The position numbers were made by a program, and so were the translations under genes. DNA of 64,000 bases from Pseudarthrobacter defluvii. Lineage in GTDB: Bacteria; Actinomycetota; Actinomycetes; Actinomycetales; Micrococcaceae. The stretch is taken from positions 2,728,001-2,792,000 of the forward strand of contig NZ_JAUSYG010000001.1 of assembly GCF_030816725.1 (NCBI RefSeq), written 5' to 3'. The notes below the pieces were generated by a model that was not told the origin of the DNA, did no database searches, and saw nothing but the letters and a program-made list of their open reading frames with translations. Numbering within the stretch: position 1 is the stretch's first letter; every line of letters begins with the position of its first letter. Below, piece by piece: positions 56,732 to 64,000 of the stretch.

Positions 56732-56775
56732 CCCGCCCGGCACCGGGCACCACACGAAGGGCCCCGGCCCGCACA

Positions 56776-56816
56776 ACCGGCCCCTGGCAGCACCGCTGAT
56801 GCGGGTTGGGGCCGGT
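56776..56816. terminator. Hairpin between convergent tetR and bkdC
   Basis: ACCGGCCCC and GGGGCCGGT form a 9-bp stem with a 23-nt loop, midway between the two stop codons. Confidence 0.5.
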
Positions 56817-56836
56817 GATGTGCAGGTAGGGACCCG

Positions 56837-58240
56837 CTACACCATGGTGAGCACCATGCCCGGCTCGGCCAGGATTGCCCCGACGTCGGCCAGGAAGCGT
56901 GAACCCTGTTCGCCGTCCACCAGCCGGTGGTCGAAGGACAGGCTCAGCGTGAGCACCTGGCGCAGCGCCACCTCCCCCCGGTATTCCCACGGCATGGTGC
57001 GGACCGCGCCCAGGCCAAGGATCGCCGCCTCGCCCGGATTGAGGATGGGAGTGCCGGCGTCGATGCCGAAGACACCGATATTGGTGATGGAGATGGTGCC
57101 GCCGGAAAGATCGGCGGGCGTGGTCTTGCCCGCCCGCGCGGTTTCGGCGAGTTCCGCCAGTGCCTGGGCGAGCTGCGGGAGAGGCAGCGCATCGGCATCC
57201 TTGATGTTGGGAACGGTGAGCCCCCTGGGCGTGGCGGCGGCGATGCCCAGGTTCACGTAATGGAAGGTGACGATCTCCTGGGCCTCTTCATCCCAGCGCG
57301 AATTCAGTGCCGGGGTGCGCCGCAAGGCAATGAGGACAGCCTTGGCCGCGAGCGTCAGGGGCGTGAGCTTGATGCCGGCGAACGCCCTGCTGTCCTTGAG
57401 CTTGGCCAGCAGCTCAAGGCTGGGCGTGACATCCACGGTGAGGAATTCAGTGGCATGGGGCGCGGTGAAGGCGCTCTGCACCATGGCCGCCGCGGTGTGT
57501 TTCCGCACGCCCTTGATGGGAGTCCTGGTCTCCCTCTCCCCCGCACCGGTCCCACCGGCAGGCGCCCGCCCTGCCGTGATCGCGGCCGGCTGTTCCGCCT
57601 GCCCGGCATAGTGCTGGACATCTTCCCGGGTGATCAGCCCGCCTGGACCCGTGCCGGGGACCTGCAAGAGGTCCACTCCCAGATCCCTGGCCAGCTTCCG
57701 GACAGGAGGGGTGGACCGGGGGCGTTCGGCAGGCTTGGTCTCGGCCTGGGCGGATACGACGGCCGCGGTTGGGGCAGGTTCAACCGGCGTGGGGAAGTCA
57801 ACCGGTTGTGTTTCCACAAGCCCTGCCACCGGGCCGAAGTTCCGCGCCCGGCGCGTGGGCCGTCCGGAACTTTCGACGACGGCGCCGTACCCCACCAGGT
57901 TCGGTTCCCTTTTCGGCGTGTCGCCGGAGTTGGAAGCCGCGTCGGCAGGCGGGGCGCCGGACGGCACGGAAGGTGAGCCGCCGGCGTCGTCCGCTACTTC
58001 GAAGGAGACAATTGGCTTGCCGACCTCCACCACGGAACCGGGCTGCTCGTGAAGTTCCTTGATGACGCCGGCGAAGGGCGAGGGCAGCTCCACCACGGCT
58101 TTGGCTGTTTCCACCTCGGCGATGACCTGGTTCAGGCTGACGGTGTCGCCAACGTCCACCTTCCAGCTGAGGATTTCGGACTCGGTGAGTCCCTCGCCCA
58201 GGTCCGGGAGCCTGAATTCCTTGATCATGGTGGCGCTCAT
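56837..58240 (-). CDS. bkdC: Branched-chain 2-oxoacid dehydrogenase E2 (lipoyl acyltransferase)
   Basis: 467 aa. The lipoyl domain (about 5-80) carries Lys47 in ETAKAVVEL. A Pro/Ala linker leads to a peripheral-subunit-binding domain (TPPVRKLARDLGVDLLQVPGTGPGGLITREDV) and the catalytic domain with DHRLVDGEQG (His/Asp active site). It transfers acyl groups from E1 to CoA. The ATG overlaps the bkdB stop by 4 bp. E3 is not encoded in the window. Confidence 0.95.
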   Translation of the reverse strand: MSATMIKEFRLPDLGEGLTESEILSWKVDVGDTVSLNQVIAEVETAKAVVELPSPFAGVIKELHEQPGSVVEVGKPIVSFEVADDAGGSPSVPSGAPPADAASNSGDTPKREPNLVGYGAVVESSGRPTRRARNFGPVAGLVETQPVDFPTPVEPAPTAAVVSAQAETKPAERPRSTPPVRKLARDLGVDLLQVPGTGPGGLITREDVQHYAGQAEQPAAITAGRAPAGGTGAGERETRTPIKGVRKHTAAAMVQSAFTAPHATEFLTVDVTPSLELLAKLKDSRAFAGIKLTPLTLAAKAVLIALRRTPALNSRWDEEAQEIVTFHYVNLGIAAATPRGLTVPNIKDADALPLPQLAQALAELAETARAGKTTPADLSGGTISITNIGVFGIDAGTPILNPGEAAILGLGAVRTMPWEYRGEVALRQVLTLSLSFDHRLVDGEQGSRFLADVGAILAEPGMVLTMV

Positions 58241-59247
58241 CCTTCCAGCCCGCTCAGGGAGTTAGGGCGGCCCAGGGCACGGTCCACGCCGTCCAGGATG
58301 CGGTCCAGGCCCGGCAGGTGGTGCATTTCCAGCTTGGAGTACGGGTAGGGAATGTCGAACCCGGTGACCCGGACCGGGGCTGCTTCAAGGTGGTAGAAGC
58401 ACCGCTCCGTGATGCTGGCTGCCACTTCCGCCCCGAGCCCGCCCGATTGTCCGGCCTCGTGTGTGACCACCAGGCGTCCGGTCTTCCGCACGGAGGCCAC
58501 CACCGCGTCATAGTCCACAGGCGCCAGCGAGCGCAGGTCGATGACTTCGATGGAGATGCCCTCGTCCGCCGCGGCGGAAGCGGCGTCCACAGCAGTCTTG
58601 ACCAGGGGCCCGTAGGCCACCAGGGTGACGTCACTGCCGTCGGTCAGTACCCGCGCCTTGTCCATCGGCAGGGCGGAGGCAGGGTCCACGGACTCATCCA
58701 CCTCGCCTTTGTCGTGGTAGCGGCGCTTGGGCTCGAAGTACAGGACCGGATCGTCGCAGGCGATGGCCTGCTGGATGACCGTGTAGGCGTCCTGGGGGTT
58801 GGCTACCGTCACTACCCGCAGCCCGGAGGTGTGGGTGAAGTAGGCTTCCGGGGATTCGGAATGGTGCTCCGGTGATCCGATGCCGCCGCCGAAGGGGACC
58901 CTGATGGTGATGGGCATCTTGACGGCGCCCCGGGTGCGGTAGTGGAGCTTGGCCACCTGGCTGACGATCTGGTCGAACGCGGGGTAGATGAATCCATCGA
59001 ACTGGATCTCCACCACGGGCCGGTACCCGCGGTAGGCCAGCCCCACCGCGGTGCCCACAATGGCCGATTCCGCCAGCGGGGTGTCCACCACCCGGTGCGT
59101 CCCGAAGTCTTTCTGCAGACCGTCCGTTACGCGGAACACCCCGCCCAGGGTGCCGATGTCCTCACCGAGGAGGACCACCTTTGAGTCGTTTTCAAGCGAC
59201 TTCCGCAGCCCGGCGTTGATGGCACGGGCAAAGGTCAACTGGGTCAT
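58237..59247 (-). CDS. bkdB: Branched-chain 2-oxoacid dehydrogenase E1 beta
   Basis: 336 aa from the ATG at 59247, which shares one base with the bkdA stop. TQLTFARAINAGLRKSLENDSKVVLLGEDIGTLGGVFRVT, VDTPLAESAIVGTAVGLAYRGYRPVVEIQF, FGGGIGSPEHHSESPEAYF and THEAGQSGGLGAEVAASI are typical. It forms the alpha2-beta2 decarboxylase with BkdA. Confidence 0.97.
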   Translation of the reverse strand: MTQLTFARAINAGLRKSLENDSKVVLLGEDIGTLGGVFRVTDGLQKDFGTHRVVDTPLAESAIVGTAVGLAYRGYRPVVEIQFDGFIYPAFDQIVSQVAKLHYRTRGAVKMPITIRVPFGGGIGSPEHHSESPEAYFTHTSGLRVVTVANPQDAYTVIQQAIACDDPVLYFEPKRRYHDKGEVDESVDPASALPMDKARVLTDGSDVTLVAYGPLVKTAVDAASAAADEGISIEVIDLRSLAPVDYDAVVASVRKTGRLVVTHEAGQSGGLGAEVAASITERCFYHLEAAPVRVTGFDIPYPYSKLEMHHLPGLDRILDGVDRALGRPNSLSGLEG

Positions 59248-60416
59248 CAGCGTGCACCTTCCTCTGAGACGGCTCCTGCGGGATCGCCGAAGGACGCCAA
59301 ATACCGGGCGTAATGGTCCTGCTGGCGTTCCAGCCACGAGTTGGGTGTGCTGTACACGTGCTTGAAGACGTCCAAGGGCTGGGGCTCCGGCATGGTGGTG
59401 CAGCCGCGGCGCATCTCCGAGGCAACGGAGTCGGCCTTGTCCTTGACCTGCTGCTGCAGCTCCGGGGTGAGGAGGCCTTTCCGGTCCAGGAGGCCGGCCA
59501 ACCGGGAGATGGGGTCCTTGGCAGCCCAGTCCTCCAGCTCATTGGCGTCCCGGTAGCGGGTCGGGTCATCGGCGGTGGTGTGCGGCCCCATGCGGTAGGT
59601 GACAGCCTCGATGAACGTGGGCCCGCCCCCGCGCCGTGCCCGGTCCAGCGCCAGCCGCGTGGCAGCCATGACTGCCAGGACGTCGTTGCCGTCCACCCGG
59701 AGGCTGGGGATCCCGAATCCGGTGGCCCGGTCCGCGAGCTGGATGTGGGATTGGAGCCGTACGGGCTCGGAGATGGCCCAGTGGTTGTTGGTGCAGAAAA
59801 AAACCACCGGGGCCTGGAAGCTGGCGGCGAACACCATGGCCTCGTTGACGTCGCCCTCGCTGGTGGCCCCGTCGCCAAAGTAGGTGACTGCCACCGCGTC
59901 GGCACCGTCATTCTGGATCCCCATGGCGTAGCCAGTGGCGTGCAGGGTCTGGGCGCCGATGATGATCTGCGGCGTTGCCATGTTGATGCTGTACGGGTCC
60001 CAGCCGCCGGAGGCGTTTCCGCGCCATACCCTCAGGAGGTCGGTCAGGTCCACGCCACGGCAGTAAGCCACGCCGTTCTCGCGGTAGCTGGAGAACACGA
60101 AGTCGTCTGCCCGCAGTGACCTTCCGGACCCGACCTGGGCCGCCTCCTGGCCCAGGAGCGGGGGCCAGAGTGCCAGCTCACCCTGCCGCTGCAGCGCGGT
60201 GGCCTCCACATCGATGCGGCGGATAACGGTCATGTCCTCGAACAGGGAGCATAACTGCTCGTCGGTAATGTCCCTGACCCAGAAGTCGAATTCCGGGTGG
60301 CTGATGCGCTCGCCTGCCGGGGTGATCAGTTGGAGAAATTCCTGCCCCGGTCCGCCAGGATTTCCTGCGCTTCCGGGGGTTTGTGCGCCGCCATGGCCCG
60401 TTTCGTCTGTAGACAC
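59247..60416 (-). CDS. bkdA: Branched-chain 2-oxoacid dehydrogenase E1 alpha
   Basis: 389 aa from a GTG. The thiamine-diphosphate motif spans GDGATSEGDVNEAMVFAASF...NNHWAIS (about 180-215). RIDVEATALQRQGELALWPPLLGQEAAQVG and EAVTYRMGPHTTADDPTRYRD, the phosphorylation-loop-like segment, are also seen. It decarboxylates the 2-oxoacids of Val, Leu and Ile. First gene of bkdABC, divergent from the Lrp regulator. Confidence 0.97.
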   Translation of the reverse strand: MSTDETGHGGAQTPGSAGNPGGPGQEFLQLITPAGERISHPEFDFWVRDITDEQLCSLFEDMTVIRRIDVEATALQRQGELALWPPLLGQEAAQVGSGRSLRADDFVFSSYRENGVAYCRGVDLTDLLRVWRGNASGGWDPYSINMATPQIIIGAQTLHATGYAMGIQNDGADAVAVTYFGDGATSEGDVNEAMVFAASFQAPVVFFCTNNHWAISEPVRLQSHIQLADRATGFGIPSLRVDGNDVLAVMAATRLALDRARRGGGPTFIEAVTYRMGPHTTADDPTRYRDANELEDWAAKDPISRLAGLLDRKGLLTPELQQQVKDKADSVASEMRRGCTTMPEPQPLDVFKHVYSTPNSWLERQQDHYARYLASFGDPAGAVSEEGAR

Positions 60417-60550
60417 GATTGCCGCAACCTTCGTACGTTGGTGACCGTAGCTTCCCGGGCTTTTGGCCCCTCGCCGCCACCGGCCTTCCGGGCGTCATTG
60501 CCCCAGATACTGTGACCCTACTCACAACACCTAGGGGGTACAACCACTTG

Positions 60551-60572
60551 GGTATTTTCTGAGCAATATGCC
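60551..60572. promoter_or_regulatory. AT-rich imperfect palindrome, candidate Lrp operator
   Basis: GGTATTTTCTGAGCAATATGCC pairs at about 6 of 11 positions and is AT-rich against a GC-rich background. It lies in the divergent gap between bkdA and the Lrp gene. Confidence 0.4.
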
Positions 60573-60596
60573 CCGTTCGGCACCGGCCCACCGTGC

Positions 60597-60602
60597 TAGC
60601 GT
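60597..60602 (+). promoter_or_regulatory. -10 box TAGCGT of the Lrp gene
   Basis: TANNNT box 8 nt before the ATG at 60611, with no ribosome-binding site between them. It predicts a leaderless or near-leaderless mRNA. Confidence 0.45.
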
Positions 60603-60610
60603 TGCGCATT

Positions 60611-61084
60611 ATGCGAGCTTTGGATGGCACTGACACCCGCCTGTTGTCGGCATTGGCCGAGGATCCGCGCCGGACCGTTGTGGCGCTCGCCCAGAAGCTG
60701 GGGCTGTCCCGCAACACCGTCCAGGCCCGGATGGCCCAGCTGGAAAAGAAGCACGCTTTCCTGTCCTTTGAACGGCGCATCAACACGGCAGCGCTGGGAT
60801 ACCCGCTCATGGCCTTCATCTCCGTGCACGTCCAGCAGCAGAAGCTGGGCCGCCTGGCGGAGGAGATCGCGGCCGTCCCCGAAGTCCTGGAGGGGTACGG
60901 GCTGACGGGCTCGGCAGACCTGTTGCTGCGCGTGGTGGCCCGGGACGCCGAGGACCTGTTCCGCATCAACGGAAAGATCCTGGCCTGCGACGGCGTGGAG
61001 CGGGCGGACACCGCCCTGGCAATGGGCGAACTGATTCCCTTCCGCGTGCAGCCCTTGCTGGAGCGGGGCTCCGAGGGCGCCTAG
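60611..61084 (+). CDS. Lrp/AsnC family regulator, likely controlling bkdABC
   Basis: 157 aa from the ATG at 60611. The N-terminal HTH reads DGTDTRLLSALAEDPRRTVVALAQKLGLSRNTVQARMAQLEKK. A C-terminal RAM/ligand domain follows with LEGYGLTGSADLLLRVVARDAEDLFRINGKILACDGVERADTALAMGELIP. Lrp-type BkdR proteins activate branched-chain dehydrogenase operons in pseudomonads; the divergent position beside bkdA suggests the same here. Confidence 0.92.
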   Translation: MRALDGTDTRLLSALAEDPRRTVVALAQKLGLSRNTVQARMAQLEKKHAFLSFERRINTAALGYPLMAFISVHVQQQKLGRLAEEIAAVPEVLEGYGLTGSADLLLRVVARDAEDLFRINGKILACDGVERADTALAMGELIPFRVQPLLERGSEGA

Positions 61085-61156
61085 CGGCAGTGGCCGGTCC
61101 CGGGGCGCTGCGGAAAGCACGACGGCGGCGGGCAGGGCTATAGGCTGGTTTTAGTC

Positions 61157-61822
61157 ATGCGCGGGCCGTCGAAAGGCCCGTCCCGCCCGCGGCGCCGGCG
61201 CGCCCGTTCGATGAAAGGCTCCCCCTTGAGCAGTTCCGAGGATCTGAGCAGCCCCCAGGACCCGGGCAGTCCCCGGGGCCCGTACCAGCAGGATCCGTAC
61301 CAGCAGGGCCGGGCGGCCTACGCGCCACAGCAGCTTCCGCCGATGCCGGCGCAGCCGGCACCGTTCGGCCTGCCCGGCGAACCACCCCGGCAGCGGAGCC
61401 GGCGGAAGCTGTGGATCATCCTTGGCAGCATCGGCGGGGTGCTGCTGCTGGTGGTAATCGGCGTCGTCATCCTGGTGAACATCGTTGGCAGCGCCACCAA
61501 CCAGGCCAGGGGCTTGGCGGACGATTTCACCAGGAAGGTGATCGCGGGTGACCCCTCCGGCGCGTACGACGAATACCTTGACCCTGCCCTACAGGAGCAG
61601 CTTTCCAAGGAGGCGTTCATCTCCGGCGTGCAGAGCCTGGAGATGGACAGCTCCTGCCGGCCCGCCTACAACGACCTCAAGGTGGCCACCGATAACGGCG
61701 TGAAGTCGGCCGAGGTGGTGGGCCAGATCAGCTGCACCGGCAAGAAGGTTGACCTCGCCTACCGGTTCGAGGGAACTAACCAGCTTCGCATGACCACCAT
61801 CAGGCTGCGCCCCGCGGCCTGA
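61157..61822 (+). CDS. Single-span membrane protein with Pro/Gln-rich N-terminus
   Basis: 221 aa from the ATG at 61157; an ATG at 61211 is an alternative. The basic N-terminus and a Pro/Gln/Tyr stretch (QQDPYQQGRAAYAPQQLPP) are cytoplasmic. One helix (about 85-110) leads to an extracellular domain of about 110 residues with two Cys (SSCRPAYND and ISCTGKK), reminiscent of DUF4878/NTF2-like domains. Function unknown. A TAGGCT box lies 10 nt upstream. Confidence 0.75.
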   Translation: MRGPSKGPSRPRRRRARSMKGSPLSSSEDLSSPQDPGSPRGPYQQDPYQQGRAAYAPQQLPPMPAQPAPFGLPGEPPRQRSRRKLWIILGSIGGVLLLVVIGVVILVNIVGSATNQARGLADDFTRKVIAGDPSGAYDEYLDPALQEQLSKEAFISGVQSLEMDSSCRPAYNDLKVATDNGVKSAEVVGQISCTGKKVDLAYRFEGTNQLRMTTIRLRPAA

Positions 61823-61839
61823 CTCTCTGGCCACGAAAA

Positions 61840-61883
61840 GAGCCCCCGTCCCGCAGCTTGAACAGCTCGCGGGACGGGGGCTC
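61840..61883. terminator. Bidirectional terminator between 61157-61822 gene and actP
   Basis: A perfect 15-bp stem GAGCCCCCGTCCCGC with its complement. A TTTT run follows on the minus strand and CTTCCATTTT on the plus strand. The best intrinsic terminator in the window. Confidence 0.9.
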
Positions 61884-61915
61884 CTTCCATTTTGAGGAAC
61901 AGGCCGGCGTCGGTC

Positions 61916-63532
61916 CTAGTGGTCCACGGCCTTTTCGGCTCCGATGCCCGTGAGCGAGCGGACTTCCATCTCCGCCTGCTTGGCCACATCCTCCTGCCTC
62001 TTGTCCAGGGTGGTGCCAAGCCAGCCCAGGAAGAAGGCCAGCGGGATGGACACGATGCCCGGGTTGCTGAGCGGGAAGAGGGCGAAGTTTGCCCCGGGGA
62101 TCATGGAGGTCTTCAGTCCCGATACCACCGGGGAGAAGACGATGAGCAGGATCGCCGAGGCCAGGCCGCCGTACATGCTCCACACGGCGCCCTGGGTGGT
62201 GAACTTCCGCCAGAACAGCGAGTAGATGATGGTGGGCAGGTTGGCCGAGGCTGCGACGGCGAAGGCGAGCGCCACCAGGAAGGCGACGTTCTGGCCGTTG
62301 GCGAAGATGCCACCCAGGATGGCGAGGATGCCGATCACCACCACGGTGCGCCGTGCCACCCGGACTTCCGTGGCGGCGTCGGCCTTGCCCTTGGCAATGA
62401 CGTTGGCGTAGATGTCATGGGCAAAGGACGCTGCGGCCGTAATGGTCAGGCCAGCCACCACCGCCAGGATGGTGGCGAACGCCACCGCGGAGATGAAACC
62501 GAGCAGCAGTGGCCCGCCCAGGTAGAAGGCCAGCAGCGGGGCGGCGGCGTTGACGCCGCCCGGGGCGGACTTGATGGTGTCCGCTCCCACCAGGGCAGCT
62601 GCGCCGTAGCCCAGCACCAGGGTGAACAGGTAGAACAGGCCGATCAGCCAGATGGACCACACCACGGACTTGCGGGCTTCCTTGGCCGTGGGCACGGTGT
62701 AGAAGCGCATCAGGACGTGCGGGAGCGCTGCCGTGCCGAGCACCAGGGCCAGGCCCAGGGACATGAAGTCCAGCTTGGAGGTGTCGGTCTTGCCGTACTG
62801 CAGGCCCGGGTTGAGGACCGCGGGGTTGTTGGCGGTCTCCACGGCGCCGCCCAGCAGGGCGGAGAGGTTGAAGCCGTAGATCGCAAGGACCCACAGGGTC
62901 ATGACGGCGGCACCGGCGATCAGCAGCATGGCTTTGATGATCTGGACCCAGGTGGTGCCCTTCATGCCGCCGATCAGGACGTACATGATCATGAGGGCGC
63001 CGACGACGACAATCACCAGCGCTTGCCCGCCCCAGTCGCTGATGCCCAGCAGAAGGGAAATCAGGCTGCCCGCGCCGGCCATCTGGGCCAGCAGGTAAAA
63101 GAAGCAGACGGCAAGGGTAGAGATGGCGGCGGCGATCCGGACCGGCCGCTGCTTCAGTCGGAAGGACAGCACGTCCGCCATGGTGAACTTGCCGGTGTTG
63201 CGCAGCAGTTCAGCCACCAGCAGCAGCGCCACCAGCCAGGCCACCAGGAAGCCGATGGAGTACATGAACCCGTCATAGCCGTTGATGGCGATGGCACCGG
63301 TAATGCCCAGGAAGGATGCCGCCGACAGGTAATCGCCGGCGATGGCGGTGCCGTTCTGGGAGCCGGTGAACGAGCGTCCGGCGGCGTAGTAGTCGGCGGC
63401 AGTCTTGTTGTTGCGGCTGGCCCGGAACACGATCACCATGGTCACGGCGACGAACAGGCCGAAGATGCCCATGTTCAGCAGGGTGGTGTCCTTGAGGGCG
63501 GCGACGTCCACCGTTGCGGGAATTGCGATCAT
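61916..63532 (-). CDS. actP: Cation/acetate symporter ActP
   Basis: 538 aa sodium:solute symporter with about 13 helices. The family start is seen in ASRNNKTAADYYAAGRSFTGSQNGTAIAGDYLSAASFLG, with GGMKGTTWVQIIKA and ILAVVAGLTITAAASFAHDIYANV further on. It takes up acetate and possibly other short carboxylates. The ATG overlaps the stop of the DUF485 gene by 4 bp, the usual yjcH-actP pairing. Confidence 0.95.
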   Translation of the reverse strand: MIAIPATVDVAALKDTTLLNMGIFGLFVAVTMVIVFRASRNNKTAADYYAAGRSFTGSQNGTAIAGDYLSAASFLGITGAIAINGYDGFMYSIGFLVAWLVALLLVAELLRNTGKFTMADVLSFRLKQRPVRIAAAISTLAVCFFYLLAQMAGAGSLISLLLGISDWGGQALVIVVVGALMIMYVLIGGMKGTTWVQIIKAMLLIAGAAVMTLWVLAIYGFNLSALLGGAVETANNPAVLNPGLQYGKTDTSKLDFMSLGLALVLGTAALPHVLMRFYTVPTAKEARKSVVWSIWLIGLFYLFTLVLGYGAAALVGADTIKSAPGGVNAAAPLLAFYLGGPLLLGFISAVAFATILAVVAGLTITAAASFAHDIYANVIAKGKADAATEVRVARRTVVVIGILAILGGIFANGQNVAFLVALAFAVAASANLPTIIYSLFWRKFTTQGAVWSMYGGLASAILLIVFSPVVSGLKTSMIPGANFALFPLSNPGIVSIPLAFFLGWLGTTLDKRQEDVAKQAEMEVRSLTGIGAEKAVDH

Positions 63533-63909
63533 TTGTTGGCTCCGCCCACTCGGTTTCCGTTCTTATCGAATTCGTGCCCCTCGATCTCGTGCCTGATCTC
63601 CGAGGCGATGGGGTCCAGCCGCTTGTTGGAGTAGTGCACGTACCAGCCGGTGATGGCGAAGGTGGAGACGAACTGGAGCAGGCCAAGGATCAGGCCGATG
63701 TTGATGTTGCCCCAGACCTTGGTGGACATGAAGCCCACCGCGTAGTCGGCAAGCAGGACATAGGCGAAGTACCACAGCAGGAAGGCCACTGCCATGGGGA
63801 AGACAAAGCTGCGGTGACGCTTGCGCAGTTCCAGGAACGGCCCGGTCGACTGGACTTGTTCGAAGTCCACGGACGCCGCTGCGTCCGGAGTATGGGCATC
63901 GTTACCCAT
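63529..63909 (-). CDS. DUF485 membrane protein, ActP partner
   Basis: 126 aa. Two helices (about 40-62 and 76-98) in the DUF485 pattern FLELRKRHRSFVFPMAVAFLLWYFAYVLLADYAVGFMSTKVWGNINIGLILGLLQFVSTFAITGWYVHYSN. Members are encoded before actP and may aid its assembly or regulate it. A strong AGGAGG precedes the ATG. Confidence 0.93.
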   Translation of the reverse strand: MGNDAHTPDAAASVDFEQVQSTGPFLELRKRHRSFVFPMAVAFLLWYFAYVLLADYAVGFMSTKVWGNINIGLILGLLQFVSTFAITGWYVHYSNKRLDPIASEIRHEIEGHEFDKNGNRVGGANK

Positions 63910-63978
63910 CGTTCCTCCTCATTGAGTTGCCGGAACACACCGGGCGGCAGGCCCTGATCCACACAGGGGCACCGCAGA

Positions 63979-63994
63979 TGTGACAGCAATCACT
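63979..63994. promoter_or_regulatory. CRP/GlxR-like site upstream of DUF485-actP
   Basis: TGTGA-CAGCAA-TCACT differs from the TGTGA-N6-TCACA consensus at one base. It lies about 70 bp upstream of the DUF485 gene's ATG, a plausible place for activation by a cAMP-responsive regulator. Confidence 0.6.
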
Positions 63995-64000
63995 CTGCCG

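Noticed and set aside
61892..63634. Long open frame of 580 codons opposite actP
   Set aside because: His/Gly/Gln/Asp-rich translation typical of an antisense shadow of a membrane protein.

Overview
The window is GC-rich, high-coding-density chromosome from an actinobacterium, most likely Arthrobacter, Pseudarthrobacter or a related Micrococcaceae genus. This rests on protein style, frequent GTG starts, ATGA stop/start overlaps, putative leaderless genes with a TANNNT box about 6 nt before the start codon, and several actinobacterial families (DUF222/HNH, DUF4439, SCO3746-like molybdoenzyme, actinobacterial IF-2). I see no rRNA, tRNA, CRISPR array, prophage, intact insertion sequence or replication origin.

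Layout. 0.05-2.8 kb: a TM2 membrane protein behind an octamer tandem repeat, a small TPR-like membrane protein and dapB. 2.9-8.8 kb: a molybdenum-cofactor cluster (moaE, mog, moaC and moeA behind a membrane-anchored sulfite-oxidase-like molybdoenzyme, divergent from moaA-moaD). 8.8-12.3 kb: a degraded patch with a frameshifted DUF222/HNH gene, a LuxR-type regulator broken by frameshifts and a stop codon, and a DUF1579-like gene. 12.3-31.5 kb: the translation/RNA superoperon region read leftwards (rimP-nusA-ylxR-infB-rbfA ... truB ... ribF ... rpsO-pnp-M16 protease). It is interrupted by a ScyD/E-like secreted protein, a guanine deaminase, a zinc-ribbon thioredoxin, an aminotransferase, two small membrane proteins and the tryptophan-degradation pair kynA-kynU.

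31.5-48 kb: a DUF4439 protein, a VIT-family transporter overlapping an APH(6)-like kinase, a PLP decarboxylase, a TSUP exporter overlapping proS, a lipoprotein and a GNAT enzyme. Next comes an isoprenoid/envelope group (ispG, rseP-type site-2 protease, dxr) with YciI, a SatD-like protein and its membrane partner, then a lipase-maturation-factor-like protein. 47.9-61.1 kb: a branched-chain amino acid (leucine) catabolic locus. One arm is carboxylase beta, biotinylated carboxylase alpha, acyl-CoA dehydrogenase, CoA transferase A/B, MaoC hydratase and CitE-like lyase. The other is the branched-chain 2-oxoacid dehydrogenase bkdABC. A TetR regulator lies between the arms and an Lrp regulator is divergent from bkdA. 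61.2-64 kb: a single-span membrane protein, then actP preceded by its DUF485 partner and a CRP/GlxR-like site.

Most of the window is ordinary core chromosome. The parts most worth a second look are the nested 114-bp inverted repeat between infB and rbfA, the decayed regulator at 10.6-11.7 kb, the SatD/membrane pair, the dual Sec/Tat molybdoenzyme, the CitE/MaoC route to acetoacetate, and the unexplained structured gap at 38.8 kb.
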